Shown: in pieces, positions 1 to 6,519 of the stretch
How the letters are laid out: every line of letters starts with the position of its first letter
How positions within the stretch are numbered: position 1 is the stretch's first letter
NCBI GenBank assembly: GCA_903885525.1
Contig: CAISJA010000018.1
Span: forward strand, 1-8,884
Origin: an uncultured Opitutaceae bacterium
Lineage (GTDB): Bacteria > Verrucomicrobiota > Verrucomicrobiia > Opitutales > Opitutaceae
DNA length: 8,884 nucleotides
Direction of reading: 5' to 3'
Made by a program: the position numbers and the translations under genes
The notes under the pieces: generated by a model
Seen by the model: only the letters and a program-made list of their open reading frames with translations
Databases searched by the model: none
What the model was told of the DNA's origin: nothing

Positions 1-14
1 AGCGGACACGGGTT

Positions 15-689
15 CTAGTTGGCGCCGACCTCGACGTATAGCCGGCGTTCTACAGGCAGCACCACGCCGGTGCCGAACATGCGCCAAAAATGCGGCAGGG
101 GATAGATCCAGGTCAGCACCCGGGAAAAGCGCACGGCCCGACGGGCCACTGACCGGTCCACAAACCGCAGCAACGGGCCGGACGGATCCAGCAGATCCAC
201 GGCATCCATGCTCTGGCCGTCGTCCCGCACCCGCTGGATTTCCAGCAGGGCGACCCGCACCTGCATTTTGCCCCGCAGGATGACCCGCTCGTCGTTTTTC
301 AGCTCCGGGAAACCCGCCTGGGCCCAGCGGGCGGCAAAGGTTTCGCCGTCGGGACCGGCCTGAAAATACAGCCAGCCGATGGTGGTCGCGTGCAGGGCAT
401 GCGGGCTTTTGTCGTGCAAGGCGCCCTGGATGGCGCGGGTGGCCTCGGGCAGCTCCTGGCCGAGCCGGCGGAGCGTGAGGCCGTCGAGCCGGGCCTCGTG
501 CTCCAGCAGCAGATCATAATTCTCCGGTGCCAAGGGATTATGCGGACAATCGGGCGGACACGCGCAGCGGCTATGGCGGCCCTCGCCGCATTCGGCCGGC
601 GATATTTCCCGGTGCAGGGCGGGACAGGGCCGGTGCTTGGATTTTTCCCATGGCGCACGAAAGACAAAATGAGGAAGGGCGGAAATCAA
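15..689 (-). CDS. Cys-rich hypothetical protein downstream of prfB; start uncertain
   Basis: I do not recognise a characterised family. The protein opens with a compact cysteine cluster: from a TTG start at 689, Cys at about 22, 34, 42, 44 and 48, including a CAC and then CPPDC, flanked by ECG. This looks like a small metal-binding (zinc-ribbon-like) module. A roughly 170-residue mixed, soluble-looking domain follows, with no signal peptide or membrane helix. The stop is TAG at 15-17. The start is doubtful. The only start codon in frame between the prfB stop and the Cys cluster is a TTG at 689 with no ribosome site. An ATG at 651 lies one frame away and would join the reading frame as M-G-K-S-K-H-R-P-C if the A5 run at 642-646 (minus strand) were A4. 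Either a 1-nt indel or a non-standard start is therefore likely. It is probably cotranscribed with prfB (stop at 730). The coding call rests on the ordered Cys cluster and the charged, non-repetitive C-terminal sequence. Confidence 0.6.
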   Translation of the reverse strand: MISALPHFVFRAPWEKSKHRPCPALHREISPAECGEGRHSRCACPPDCPHNPLAPENYDLLLEHEARLDGLTLRRLGQELPEATRAIQGALHDKSPHALHATTIGWLYFQAGPDGETFAARWAQAGFPELKNDERVILRGKMQVRVALLEIQRVRDDGQSMDAVDLLDPSGPLLRFVDRSVARRAVRFSRVLTWIYPLPHFWRMFGTGVVLPVERRLYVEVGAN

Positions 690-713
690 GGGCCGGCCCG
701 CGCCGGGCCGCCC
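690..713 (-). terminator. GC-rich hairpin after prfB
   Basis: Two arms of 9-10 bases (690-699 and 705-713) pair perfectly apart from one bulged base, around a 5-base loop, about 17 bp beyond the prfB stop codon. No real U-tract follows on the minus strand (only TTGATTT), so termination is weak or absent. It may instead be an RNA-stability or attenuating hairpin between prfB and the downstream gene. It could also be chance in such GC-rich DNA. Confidence 0.25.
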
Positions 714-729
714 GGGGGACGCCGGCCGC

Positions 730-1873
730 TCACTCCTCCATCTGGATATCCTTGTTGCGGTGGCGGGGGCAGCCGGCGCGCAGCCAGGCATAGATGAAAC
801 GGTCGAGGTCCCCGTCAAGCACGCCCTGGGTGTCGCTGGTGGCGATGCCGGTGCGCAGGTCCTTCACCATCTGGTAGGGCTGGAGCACGTAGCTGCGGAT
901 CTGGCTGCCCCACCCGATCTCGCCCTTCTCGCCGTAAAACCTTTCCATCTCGCTGCGCTGCTCATCGAGTTTCTTTTCGTAGAGCCGCGCCTTGAGGACG
1001 TTCAGGGCGCTGGCCCGGTTCTTGATCTGGGAGCGTTCGTTCTGGCAGACCACCACCAGGCCGGTGGGAAGGTGGGTCAGCCGCACGGCGGAATCGGTGG
1101 TGTTGACGCCCTGGCCGCCCTTGCCCGAGGAGCGGTAGACATCGACCCGGAGGTCGCTGTCGGGCACCTCGATGTTGATGTCCTCGTTGATCTCGGCGAT
1201 GATGTCGATCGCGCAAAAGGAGGTGTGGCGGCGCTTGTTGGAGTCGAAGGGGCTGATGCGCACGAGGCGGTGGACGCCGCGCTCGGCCTTGACGTAGCCG
1301 TAGGCGTTCTCGCCCTTGATGAGGAGGGTGGCTTTGGTGATGCCGGCCTGGTCGCCGGCCTGCACGTCCTGCACCTCCACGGTGAAACCGCGGCGCTCCG
1401 CCCAGCGGTTGTACATGCGAAACAGCATGTCGGCCCAGTCGTTCGACTCCGTGCCGCCGGCACCCGCCTGGATGGAGAGAAAGGCGTTGTTCTTGTCGAA
1501 CTGGCCGGTGAGGAAGGAGGAGATTTCGAGCTGGTCCAGCTCCTCCACCATGGCGGTGACGGCACCGTGCAATTCCCGGGCGTCGTCCTCCTGCTCGCCG
1601 GGAGCGGCCGCTTCGATGAGCTCGACCATGACCGAGGCGTCGTCGAGCTTGCGCTGAAAGCCCACGAGGCCGCCGATGGTGCGCTTCAGGGTGTTGAGCT
1701 TGGCAATGTGCTTCTGGGCCCGTTCGGAGTTTTCCCAGAACGTGGCAGCCCCCATCTCCGCCTCCATCGCCTCTATTTCGCGTCGTTTTTGATCGACGTC
1801 AAAGAAACCTCCACAGGTAGCCGGCGCGCTTCTTGATGTTTTCCAGCTGGGAGAAGGTTTCGGGAGCGATCAT
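730..1873 (-). CDS. prfB: Peptide chain release factor 2, with programmed +1 frameshift
   Basis: RF2 recognises UGA and UAA stop codons in the ribosomal A site and triggers release of the finished peptide. The gene is in two frames. Codons 1-24 start at ATG 1873 (a GGAGG lies 4 nt upstream) and end at an in-frame TGA at 1799-1801. Shifting +1 at CTT TGA C continues as D-V-D-Q-K-R-R into the long frame, giving 380 residues in total. A start at ATG 1767 would give only 345 residues and lose the conserved N-terminus. In full-length numbering, the SPF tripeptide that reads the stop codon is at 207-209 and the peptidyl-transferase GGQ at 252-254, close to the E. coli positions. IGWGSQIRSYVL and the C-terminal VLDGDLDRFI are typical of RF2. 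The residue after GGQ is Gly, where His is usual. The upstream pseudokinase stop is only 24 bp away, so the two are probably cotranscribed. Synthesis should be autoregulated by RF2 level through the frameshift. Confidence 0.97.
1798..1812 (-). promoter_or_regulatory. prfB: prfB programmed +1 frameshift site
   Basis: On the minus strand the site reads GGAGG (1812-1808), a 3-nt spacer TTT, then CTT TGA C. The in-frame UGA is codon 25. Slippage of the CUU-decoding tRNA onto UUU skips one base (1801) and continues at GAC. The Shine-Dalgarno-like element, its 3-nt spacing and the CUUUGAC heptamer match the E. coli prfB recoding site. When RF2 is scarce, termination at UGA is slow and frameshifting rises. 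When RF2 is plentiful, a 24-residue peptide is released. Confidence 0.95.
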
Positions 1874-1877
1874 GCGG

Positions 1878-1882
1878 CCTCC
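1878..1882 (-). promoter_or_regulatory. Ribosome binding site of prfB
   Basis: GGAGG on the minus strand, 4 nt before ATG 1873. It supports the start of the short first prfB frame rather than the downstream ATG at 1767, which sits beyond the frameshift site. Confidence 0.6.
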
Positions 1883-1897
1883 ATCGCGGCAAAGACC

Positions 1898-4672
1898 TCA
1901 GCGCATCGCAAGGGAATTTTGCTGGCGCAGGGCGGCCGGCTCGCCGAGGAAGACGACCCGGAGATTGTCCACCTGATACCAGGTGCGGGACTTGGGCGCC
2001 GCGCTCAACAGGAACAGCCGCCGGTCCAGCAGCTCGTGTTTTTCCGAGCTGTAGAGGACCAGCCCGACATCGCCCGCCCGCTCCACCGGCACACGAATGG
2101 CAAGGATGAGCCGGAGATCCTTGTGCGGATAGGGCTCAAGCAGCAGCGAACCGCTCACGAGCGCGTAGGCGGCCTGTTCGGCATTCATGGTCTCCACGCG
2201 GCGGACCGCGAGCGGAGCCGGGTGCTCGGGCGGCGGCAGGTCCCAGGCGATCAACGGGCCGCGCCGGCGCTTGCCGAAACCGTCGTTGATCTCCTCGTAC
2301 AGGGGCTCTTCCGGTGCCGGCTTGGCCGGGGCGCCGGCCGCCTCCTTGCGCTGATCCCCGGGCCTGGCCTGATTCTGCACCACATGGAGCGGGTGGATCA
2401 GGCCCATGGCCTCGGCCCGGTTGAGCAGCTCGGGCCATGTCTGCCAGGAGGACAGCCCGGCCACCAGCAGCAGGCCGAGTACGGAAGCGGCTTTGAGGCC
2501 GATCAGCCAGGGAGGCCGGCGGAGGGGCTGCGGCCGCGAGGCGCGGGGCAGCGCCTCCGCCCTCGCCCGGAGCCGCTCCCACGCCTGCCGCAGCGAGCGC
2601 AGCGGCAGCACCGGACCGTCCGGCTGCGCCAGGGCGGCCTCCTCCCGGCAACGCTGCGGACGGTCGAGCCAGCCCCAGGGCAGGACTCCCGGGGCATAGT
2701 GGTGGATTTCTTCCTGGAGGAACCAGCGGCCGGCCCAGCGCCAGGCCAGGCTCAACAGCACGATCAGAGCCGCCTCCAGCCAGGCCCGGGCTTTCAGCGC
2801 CAGGGCCAGCGGCACGCCCCAGGCCAGCAGGTAGACGGGCCAGCTCCCGAGCAGCGCCGGACTGGCGAGCATGACCCAATACAGGCGCCGCCAAAACAGC
2901 ACGGTCGTGAGCTGTTCCGCCTCGGTCCGGATCGACTGGTACGTCCGCAGATTCCATTCCGCGTGGGTGACAAAGCCGTAGTCGAGCGGAAATTTTGCCA
3001 TGAACCCGAGCAGGGCTTGGGCCCAGCGGGCGGGTTTCGCCTCCGTCATCAGGCTGTTCAGCTCCGGATCGCGGTTCCCGGCATAGTCCAGGCGCAGGTT
3101 CGCCAGCCGGCCGGCCAGGGCGTCGTGGCTTTCGAGCGCGAGCAGGTAAAGTTGCGCCTGCATGCTTTCGTCCGAGTCCTCGGCCCAACCGTGTTTGACG
3201 GCCCGGCGGATGGCCTCGCCGCCGGTCTCCGCCAGCTGCCACAGGAGCATCGCGGAGGCCGCGCCTCCCAGCGATTCCAAGGCATGGAGATAGGCCGGAT
3301 CGGTGACGGTCCGGAGGAGGGCAACCGACTCCGCGGGCATCTCCTCCGCGAGATACCGGTGCAATCCGGGCTCATCCACCAGCCAGCCGCGCAGGTGCAG
3401 ACCGGCTCCCGGCTCCCGGCCGAGCGCCAGCCAGACCAGCCCGGCAACAGCGGTCCGGCGCGCCGCCTCCGCGCCGTCGGCCCAGGCGGGCAGGCCCATC
3501 AGCGCCAGGAGTTCCTGCACCTGCCGGTGCTCCGCCTGATAGGCCGGCACCTCCGCCAAAAATTCCGGCAGGGAATCTTGGTCGGCACCGGTGCTGAAAA
3601 GAACAGCTTCCCCTTCGCTCCAACAGGACGGATCGGAGAACATCGCCGCCGCCTCCGGCAGCAGGAACGCCTGCCGGCGCCAGACATACAGCCGGGTATC
3701 GCGCGGCAGGGCATAACGGTCCTGCACCGGTTCCCGCTGCAGGCAGCGCAGCACCTCCGTCTGCTGCCAGCGGCCGTCCCGGCAGCTCGTCAGCAGGCCG
3801 CGCAGCAGGGCCAGGGCGAACGGGCTCGTCTCCGCCGGCATGGCTTCGACCGCCCCGGCGCGCCGCCCGGAGTCATCGCGCTCCAGTAACATCAGCTCGG
3901 CCCGCCCCCGATGCTCCAAGGAAAGCTGGCCGGGTTCGGCCTTGAGGAGCAGCTCATAGACCTTGCGCCCCAACAGTAGCTCCTGCAGCACCCGGCCGAG
4001 CGACCACCAGTCCCATGCCCCCAGCCTGGGCCCGGGTGCCATCTGATACAATCCGGCCGCCTCGGGCGGCGCCACCATCGGGTTGACCTCGACCGGGATC
4101 AGCCCGGCCTGGTCATACACCGTGGCCTCGTGCAGCCCGCCGACCGTGAGGTTGAAATCGCGCGCCGTGCCCTCGACCCAGATCACATCGGGACTCAGGG
4201 CCAGATGGACCACCCCCGCCGCATGCAGGGCGCCGAGCGCCTCCGCCACCTGCATGGTCAGGCGGGCGAGCACCTCATCGTTCAAAACATGATTGGCCGC
4301 CCAGCGCCGCAGGGTCTCGCCCGCCGGGACCCGGAACACCTCGATCCGCCGCCCGTTCTCCTCCCGCGCCAGGACGCCCCGGACCAGCCGGGGGTCTGCC
4401 ATCTGCTGCAGCCGATCCCACGCCAACCGCCGCCCGGCGACAGCCGCCCCGATGGGACGATTCCGCAAGATGACCTTTTCCAACGACCCGGCCTCCACCC
4501 CCCAGAACATCCCCGGCGCGCCATTTTCCCAAGGCTGGTTAAGCTGGTAATTGCGCCAACGCTGCCCCGCCGAAAATGCCTCGGCCCCCGTGACGGTCTC
4601 GGACCTTGCGGCGGCCGTCCCGGTCTCCTGGGTGGGCGGTTCCGCCCCGGTGAACGGATCTGTGATCGACAT
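1898..4672 (-). CDS. Large membrane-anchored Ser/Thr pseudokinase
   Basis: This 924-residue protein has a kinase-like fold without kinase chemistry. The N-lobe covers about 37-120 and the C-lobe about 121-312. The landmarks are visible but the catalytic residues are replaced: the strand-3 Lys is Arg in VILR (about 67-70), the HRDLKPxN loop reads HLALSPDV (156-163), and the DFG position reads VGG (177-179). Structural motifs are retained: APPE (201-204) for the APE motif and DWWSLG (221-226) for DxWSLG. A long alpha-helical, Leu/Ala/Glu-rich middle region (about 320-590) follows. Hydrophobic segments lie at about 592-626 (probably two), 632-646 and 722-740. A final roughly 130-residue domain is mixed alpha/beta with no motif I know. 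It probably acts as a scaffold or sensor at the inner membrane and should not phosphorylate substrates; that is inference. The start at ATG 4672 has no strong ribosome site. It sits between a small membrane protein gene (86 bp upstream) and prfB (24 bp downstream), in one likely operon. Confidence 0.85.
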   Translation of the reverse strand: MSITDPFTGAEPPTQETGTAAARSETVTGAEAFSAGQRWRNYQLNQPWENGAPGMFWGVEAGSLEKVILRNRPIGAAVAGRRLAWDRLQQMADPRLVRGVLAREENGRRIEVFRVPAGETLRRWAANHVLNDEVLARLTMQVAEALGALHAAGVVHLALSPDVIWVEGTARDFNLTVGGLHEATVYDQAGLIPVEVNPMVAPPEAAGLYQMAPGPRLGAWDWWSLGRVLQELLLGRKVYELLLKAEPGQLSLEHRGRAELMLLERDDSGRRAGAVEAMPAETSPFALALLRGLLTSCRDGRWQQTEVLRCLQREPVQDRYALPRDTRLYVWRRQAFLLPEAAAMFSDPSCWSEGEAVLFSTGADQDSLPEFLAEVPAYQAEHRQVQELLALMGLPAWADGAEAARRTAVAGLVWLALGREPGAGLHLRGWLVDEPGLHRYLAEEMPAESVALLRTVTDPAYLHALESLGGAASAMLLWQLAETGGEAIRRAVKHGWAEDSDESMQAQLYLLALESHDALAGRLANLRLDYAGNRDPELNSLMTEAKPARWAQALLGFMAKFPLDYGFVTHAEWNLRTYQSIRTEAEQLTTVLFWRRLYWVMLASPALLGSWPVYLLAWGVPLALALKARAWLEAALIVLLSLAWRWAGRWFLQEEIHHYAPGVLPWGWLDRPQRCREEAALAQPDGPVLPLRSLRQAWERLRARAEALPRASRPQPLRRPPWLIGLKAASVLGLLLVAGLSSWQTWPELLNRAEAMGLIHPLHVVQNQARPGDQRKEAAGAPAKPAPEEPLYEEINDGFGKRRRGPLIAWDLPPPEHPAPLAVRRVETMNAEQAAYALVSGSLLLEPYPHKDLRLILAIRVPVERAGDVGLVLYSSEKHELLDRRLFLLSAAPKSRTWYQVDNLRVVFLGEPAALRQQNSLAMR

Positions 4673-4680
4673 GCTGGTGG

Positions 4681-4695
4681 GTTGCCTTATGCAAC
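4681..4695 (-). repeat. Small inverted repeat before the pseudokinase start
   Basis: GTTGC and GCAAC flank a 5-base centre 8 bp upstream of ATG 4672. The weak AAGG that might serve as a ribosome site falls inside it, so a hairpin could affect initiation. A 5-bp stem is short and may be chance. Confidence 0.25.
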
Positions 4696-4758
4696 GGCCC
4701 AGCCTGCCAGGACTTTATCCAAATCCTGAGCCTCCCGGGCAAAATCCGCCCTCCCCGT

Positions 4759-5130
4759 TCACTCAATGGTGCCGGCAAACCACTTCTGGAATTGTTCGCC
4801 CACCAGCGGCAAGGGCTTCTCCCTCCCCTGGTTGACGGCGATCAACCCCAGCACCACCAGAACAACATACAGAACCCAGAGCAGCTCATTGAGACCGCTG
4901 TAGAAAGCATAGGAAAGCCAGACGAAGGGGAAAAAGCTCAGGACGAGGCGCAGCCCCATGAAGGTGAGCGCCAGGCCCAACCCCTGCCGGAGGTGATAGG
5001 CCCCCAGCCTGGTCTTTTTGTTGCTGTGCAGCACCAAGCCGACAATGAAGCCGACAATCGTGAGATAGCTGAGGAGGGCGACCGTGCGGTCCTCGGCCTC
5101 GGGGGTGGAAGGGGTGGTTTCGTTGCTCAT
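4759..5130 (-). CDS. Small three-helix membrane protein, DUF4870-like
   Basis: A 123-residue protein with a short hydrophilic, acidic N-terminus (MSNETTPSTPEAEDR) and three hydrophobic stretches at about 21-35, 51-76 and 83-101. The loop HSNKKTRLGAYHLRQGLGL after the first helix, with a polar H-x-R-Q-G/A motif, and the C-terminal LPLVGEQFQKWF resemble the DUF4870/Tic20-like family of small bacterial membrane proteins, whose function is unknown. The frame stays open upstream to 6195, but that part is transposase debris and GC-rich readthrough. ATG 5130 is chosen because it precedes the family-like N-terminus; it has no clear ribosome site. The next gene, 86 bp downstream, is the membrane pseudokinase, so the two may be coexpressed at the same membrane. 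Confidence 0.85.
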   Translation of the reverse strand: MSNETTPSTPEAEDRTVALLSYLTIVGFIVGLVLHSNKKTRLGAYHLRQGLGLALTFMGLRLVLSFFPFVWLSYAFYSGLNELLWVLYVVLVVLGLIAVNQGREKPLPLVGEQFQKWFAGTIE

Positions 5131-5338
5131 GGCAGGGGAACAGACCAAGGTGACTGACCACCGCAGGATGCCAGAGCCGGGCCCGCTGGCCAGAAGAAAA
5201 GCCACGCCGCGCCTGGCCGCGGAACCCGCAATCAGGGTGCCGTTTTTAAAACCGGCCAGTGACAGCGGCCGCTCTCGCCGGCTGGCTATAGTTTTCCAAT
5301 ACACTTGAGAGTGCCGGGTTGCTGATGGGGTGCCAGGG
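5131..5338. other. Non-coding stretch upstream of the DUF4870-like gene
   Basis: About 208 bp between the transposase remnant and the first gene of the prfB-containing operon. I see no convincing gene. The operon promoter is expected here, but I could not identify a clear -35/-10 pair. It contains the AT-centred near-palindrome at 5239-5256 and an imperfect GC-rich inverted repeat (arms 5170-5174 and 5186-5190). Confidence 0.5.
5239..5256. repeat. 18-bp near-palindrome upstream of the DUF4870-like gene
   Basis: GCCGTTTTTAAAACCGGC differs from its own reverse complement at only one base pair (positions 5 and 14). The T5A4 centre stands out in GC-rich surroundings. It lies 109-126 bp before ATG 5130. 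Its symmetry suits a dimeric DNA-binding protein, but no regulator is encoded nearby, so an operator role is speculative. Confidence 0.35.
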
Positions 5339-6198
5339 TTAGGCGGCGAGACATGTTCCCTCTGCGCGTTCCAGGTCAATTCGTTCCCGGAGGAATATCT
5401 CGAAGGAGGAGAGTTGGGGAGAAGCTGAGAGATATTCCGGCAGGCTGTGGCGGTGGTAGGCGTTGATCTTGCGCCGGACGGACGCCAGAGCAAGTCGCGG
5501 CAGGCATACTGCAAGGTGGGGTCCGACTCGCCGTAGGCCGGGCTCGGCATCGTGAGCAAAGGACCGGTGAAGAGGTCGCGCAGCCGGACCTTTTTCCCAT
5601 AGAGCTTAGGACGGCCGCAGCCGGGGCGCACGGGGGCCGGCGGCAGGGCGTAGGCGCAGGCATTTTTCTTCAGGCGGGAAACCAAATGGCCGCCCCCTTC
5701 GAGCAGACCGCCGATGACCCTGCCGCAGGCCGAACGACCAGCAGCACCGGTTCCGGCAGCTGTAAGGCAGCGAGGAAGATGAGCAGCTTGTCGAGCAGCG
5801 TGCGTTGGTCGCGGTGGGAGAACACCACCCCCTCGTGAATCCGGGCGGTCAGCGGCAGGGCCTGAAAGCTCTGCCCTGCCTGGACCAGCAGGGCGAGCGC
5901 CTGGCACGAGTGGCCCCATGATAAACTCCGGCTTGGTGTTGGACGCCGAACTTTGGTGGAGGGAGCTGACCGCGGGCATCTTGCGGCCCGCCTTCGCCTT
6001 CTTCAGGCCGTCCGCCAGCAGCACGAGCCGTCCGTTGATCCGCTGGACGCCGGGATGGACCTTGAGCACGATCCTCACCCAGGCCCGAGCCAGGGCATCC
6101 ACGCAGAGGGCGGGGCTGTGGAAGAAATCCAGCCGGCAGCCAGAACACGCGGACTTGAGCCCGAGAGCCCGCACCAGGCTGGTGACCCCGCCCAAGTC
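5339..6198 (-). pseudogene. Decayed DDE (IS4-like) transposase
   Basis: This is a broken transposase read across three frames. The first part (about 6198-5918) contains LLADGLKKAKAGRKMPAV, with a probable first catalytic Asp, then SNTKPEFIMG. An extra G in the G4 run at 5914-5917 shifts the frame. Removing it gives MGHSCQALALLVQAG, then LTARIHEGVVFSHRDQRTLL to about 5740. There, where V-A-D-A-Y-Y (second catalytic Asp) is expected, a few bases are missing and the frame changes back. It resumes as GRVIGGLLEGGGHLVSRLKK and GRPKLYGKKVRLRDLF, with the DLLWRP motif ending near 5475. A large internal deletion then joins the C-terminal piece RKINAYHRH-SLPEYLS to the end LERAEGTCLAA and stop TAA at 5339-5341. 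The N-terminus is also missing. No terminal inverted repeats or target duplication were identified. It cannot encode an active enzyme. Assignment to the IS4-like superfamily is from remembered motifs; the exact IS family is unknown. Confidence 0.8.
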
Positions 6199-6200
6199 CC

Positions 6201-6437
6201 GCGGAGACGTTCTTTTATGTCGCGTTCCTTGGTGCTAATCCGCCCGGGGCAATCACTGTCGCCGGCGCGGCCGTGCCCAACCTCGTCTATCCGACCGACG
6301 GGCAGGCGGCCGCAGCCCTCGCGGCTTCTGGTGGCAACGCCTACTACTACAACGCCAGCCTCAAGACCGCCTTCGTGAAGGTCTGGGATACCGCCACCAA
6401 CATCAACGTCGCCGCCGACCTTCTCGCCGCCGGGGCT
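6201..6437 (+). pseudogene. C-terminal-like fragment of an unidentified, probably secreted protein
   Basis: A + strand open stretch of about 79 codons. It includes TFFYVAFLGANPPGAITVAG, LVYPTDGQAAAALAASGG, NAYYYNASLKTAFVKVWD and TATNINVAAD. The Tyr-rich YYYN followed by a short strand ending VKVWD resembles the last beta strands of secreted glycoside hydrolases or G8-type proteins, but I cannot name the family. No start codon fits a complete gene. The upstream side runs straight into the transposase remnant at about 6190-6200, and the frame then runs open into antisense tatC without a natural stop. I read it as the truncated 3' part of a lost gene, possibly cut by the element. Confidence 0.4.
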
Positions 6438-6475
6438 CCGCGGTTCCACTTCCGGCCCCGTCGCCTGCCCGGCTT

Positions 6476-6500
6476 CGCCCCGGCCGGAACAACCGGGGCG
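6476..6500 (-). terminator. Hairpin downstream of tatC
   Basis: A perfect 8-bp stem, CGCCCCGG with CCGGGGCG, around a 9-base loop, 19 bp past the tatC stop codon. No U-tract follows, so it would be a poor intrinsic terminator, though its placement after the last gene of the gmd-fcl-tatC series suits transcript end protection or termination. Confidence 0.35.
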
Positions 6501-6519
6501 CCTTTCCCGCCGCCGGCGC

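Noticed and set aside
690..818. Start of the Cys-rich gene at ATG 818 inside prfB
   Set aside because: It would overlap prfB by 89 bp in another frame and encode an Arg/Pro/Ala-rich, non-protein-like leader.
760..1836. 358-codon + strand open frame opposite prfB
   Set aside because: Val/Ala/Gly/His-rich mirror of the RF2 coding frame; RF2 motifs on the minus strand are decisive.
1919..3889. Long + strand open frame (656 codons) opposite the pseudokinase gene
   Set aside because: Pro/Arg/Gln-rich composition with no domain sense, and the minus strand encodes recognisable kinase landmarks; a GC-rich antisense shadow.
4759..6195. A single 478-residue minus-strand protein
   Set aside because: It is a fusion artefact: the upstream part is a frameshifted transposase plus non-coding DNA, and the real gene begins at ATG 5130.
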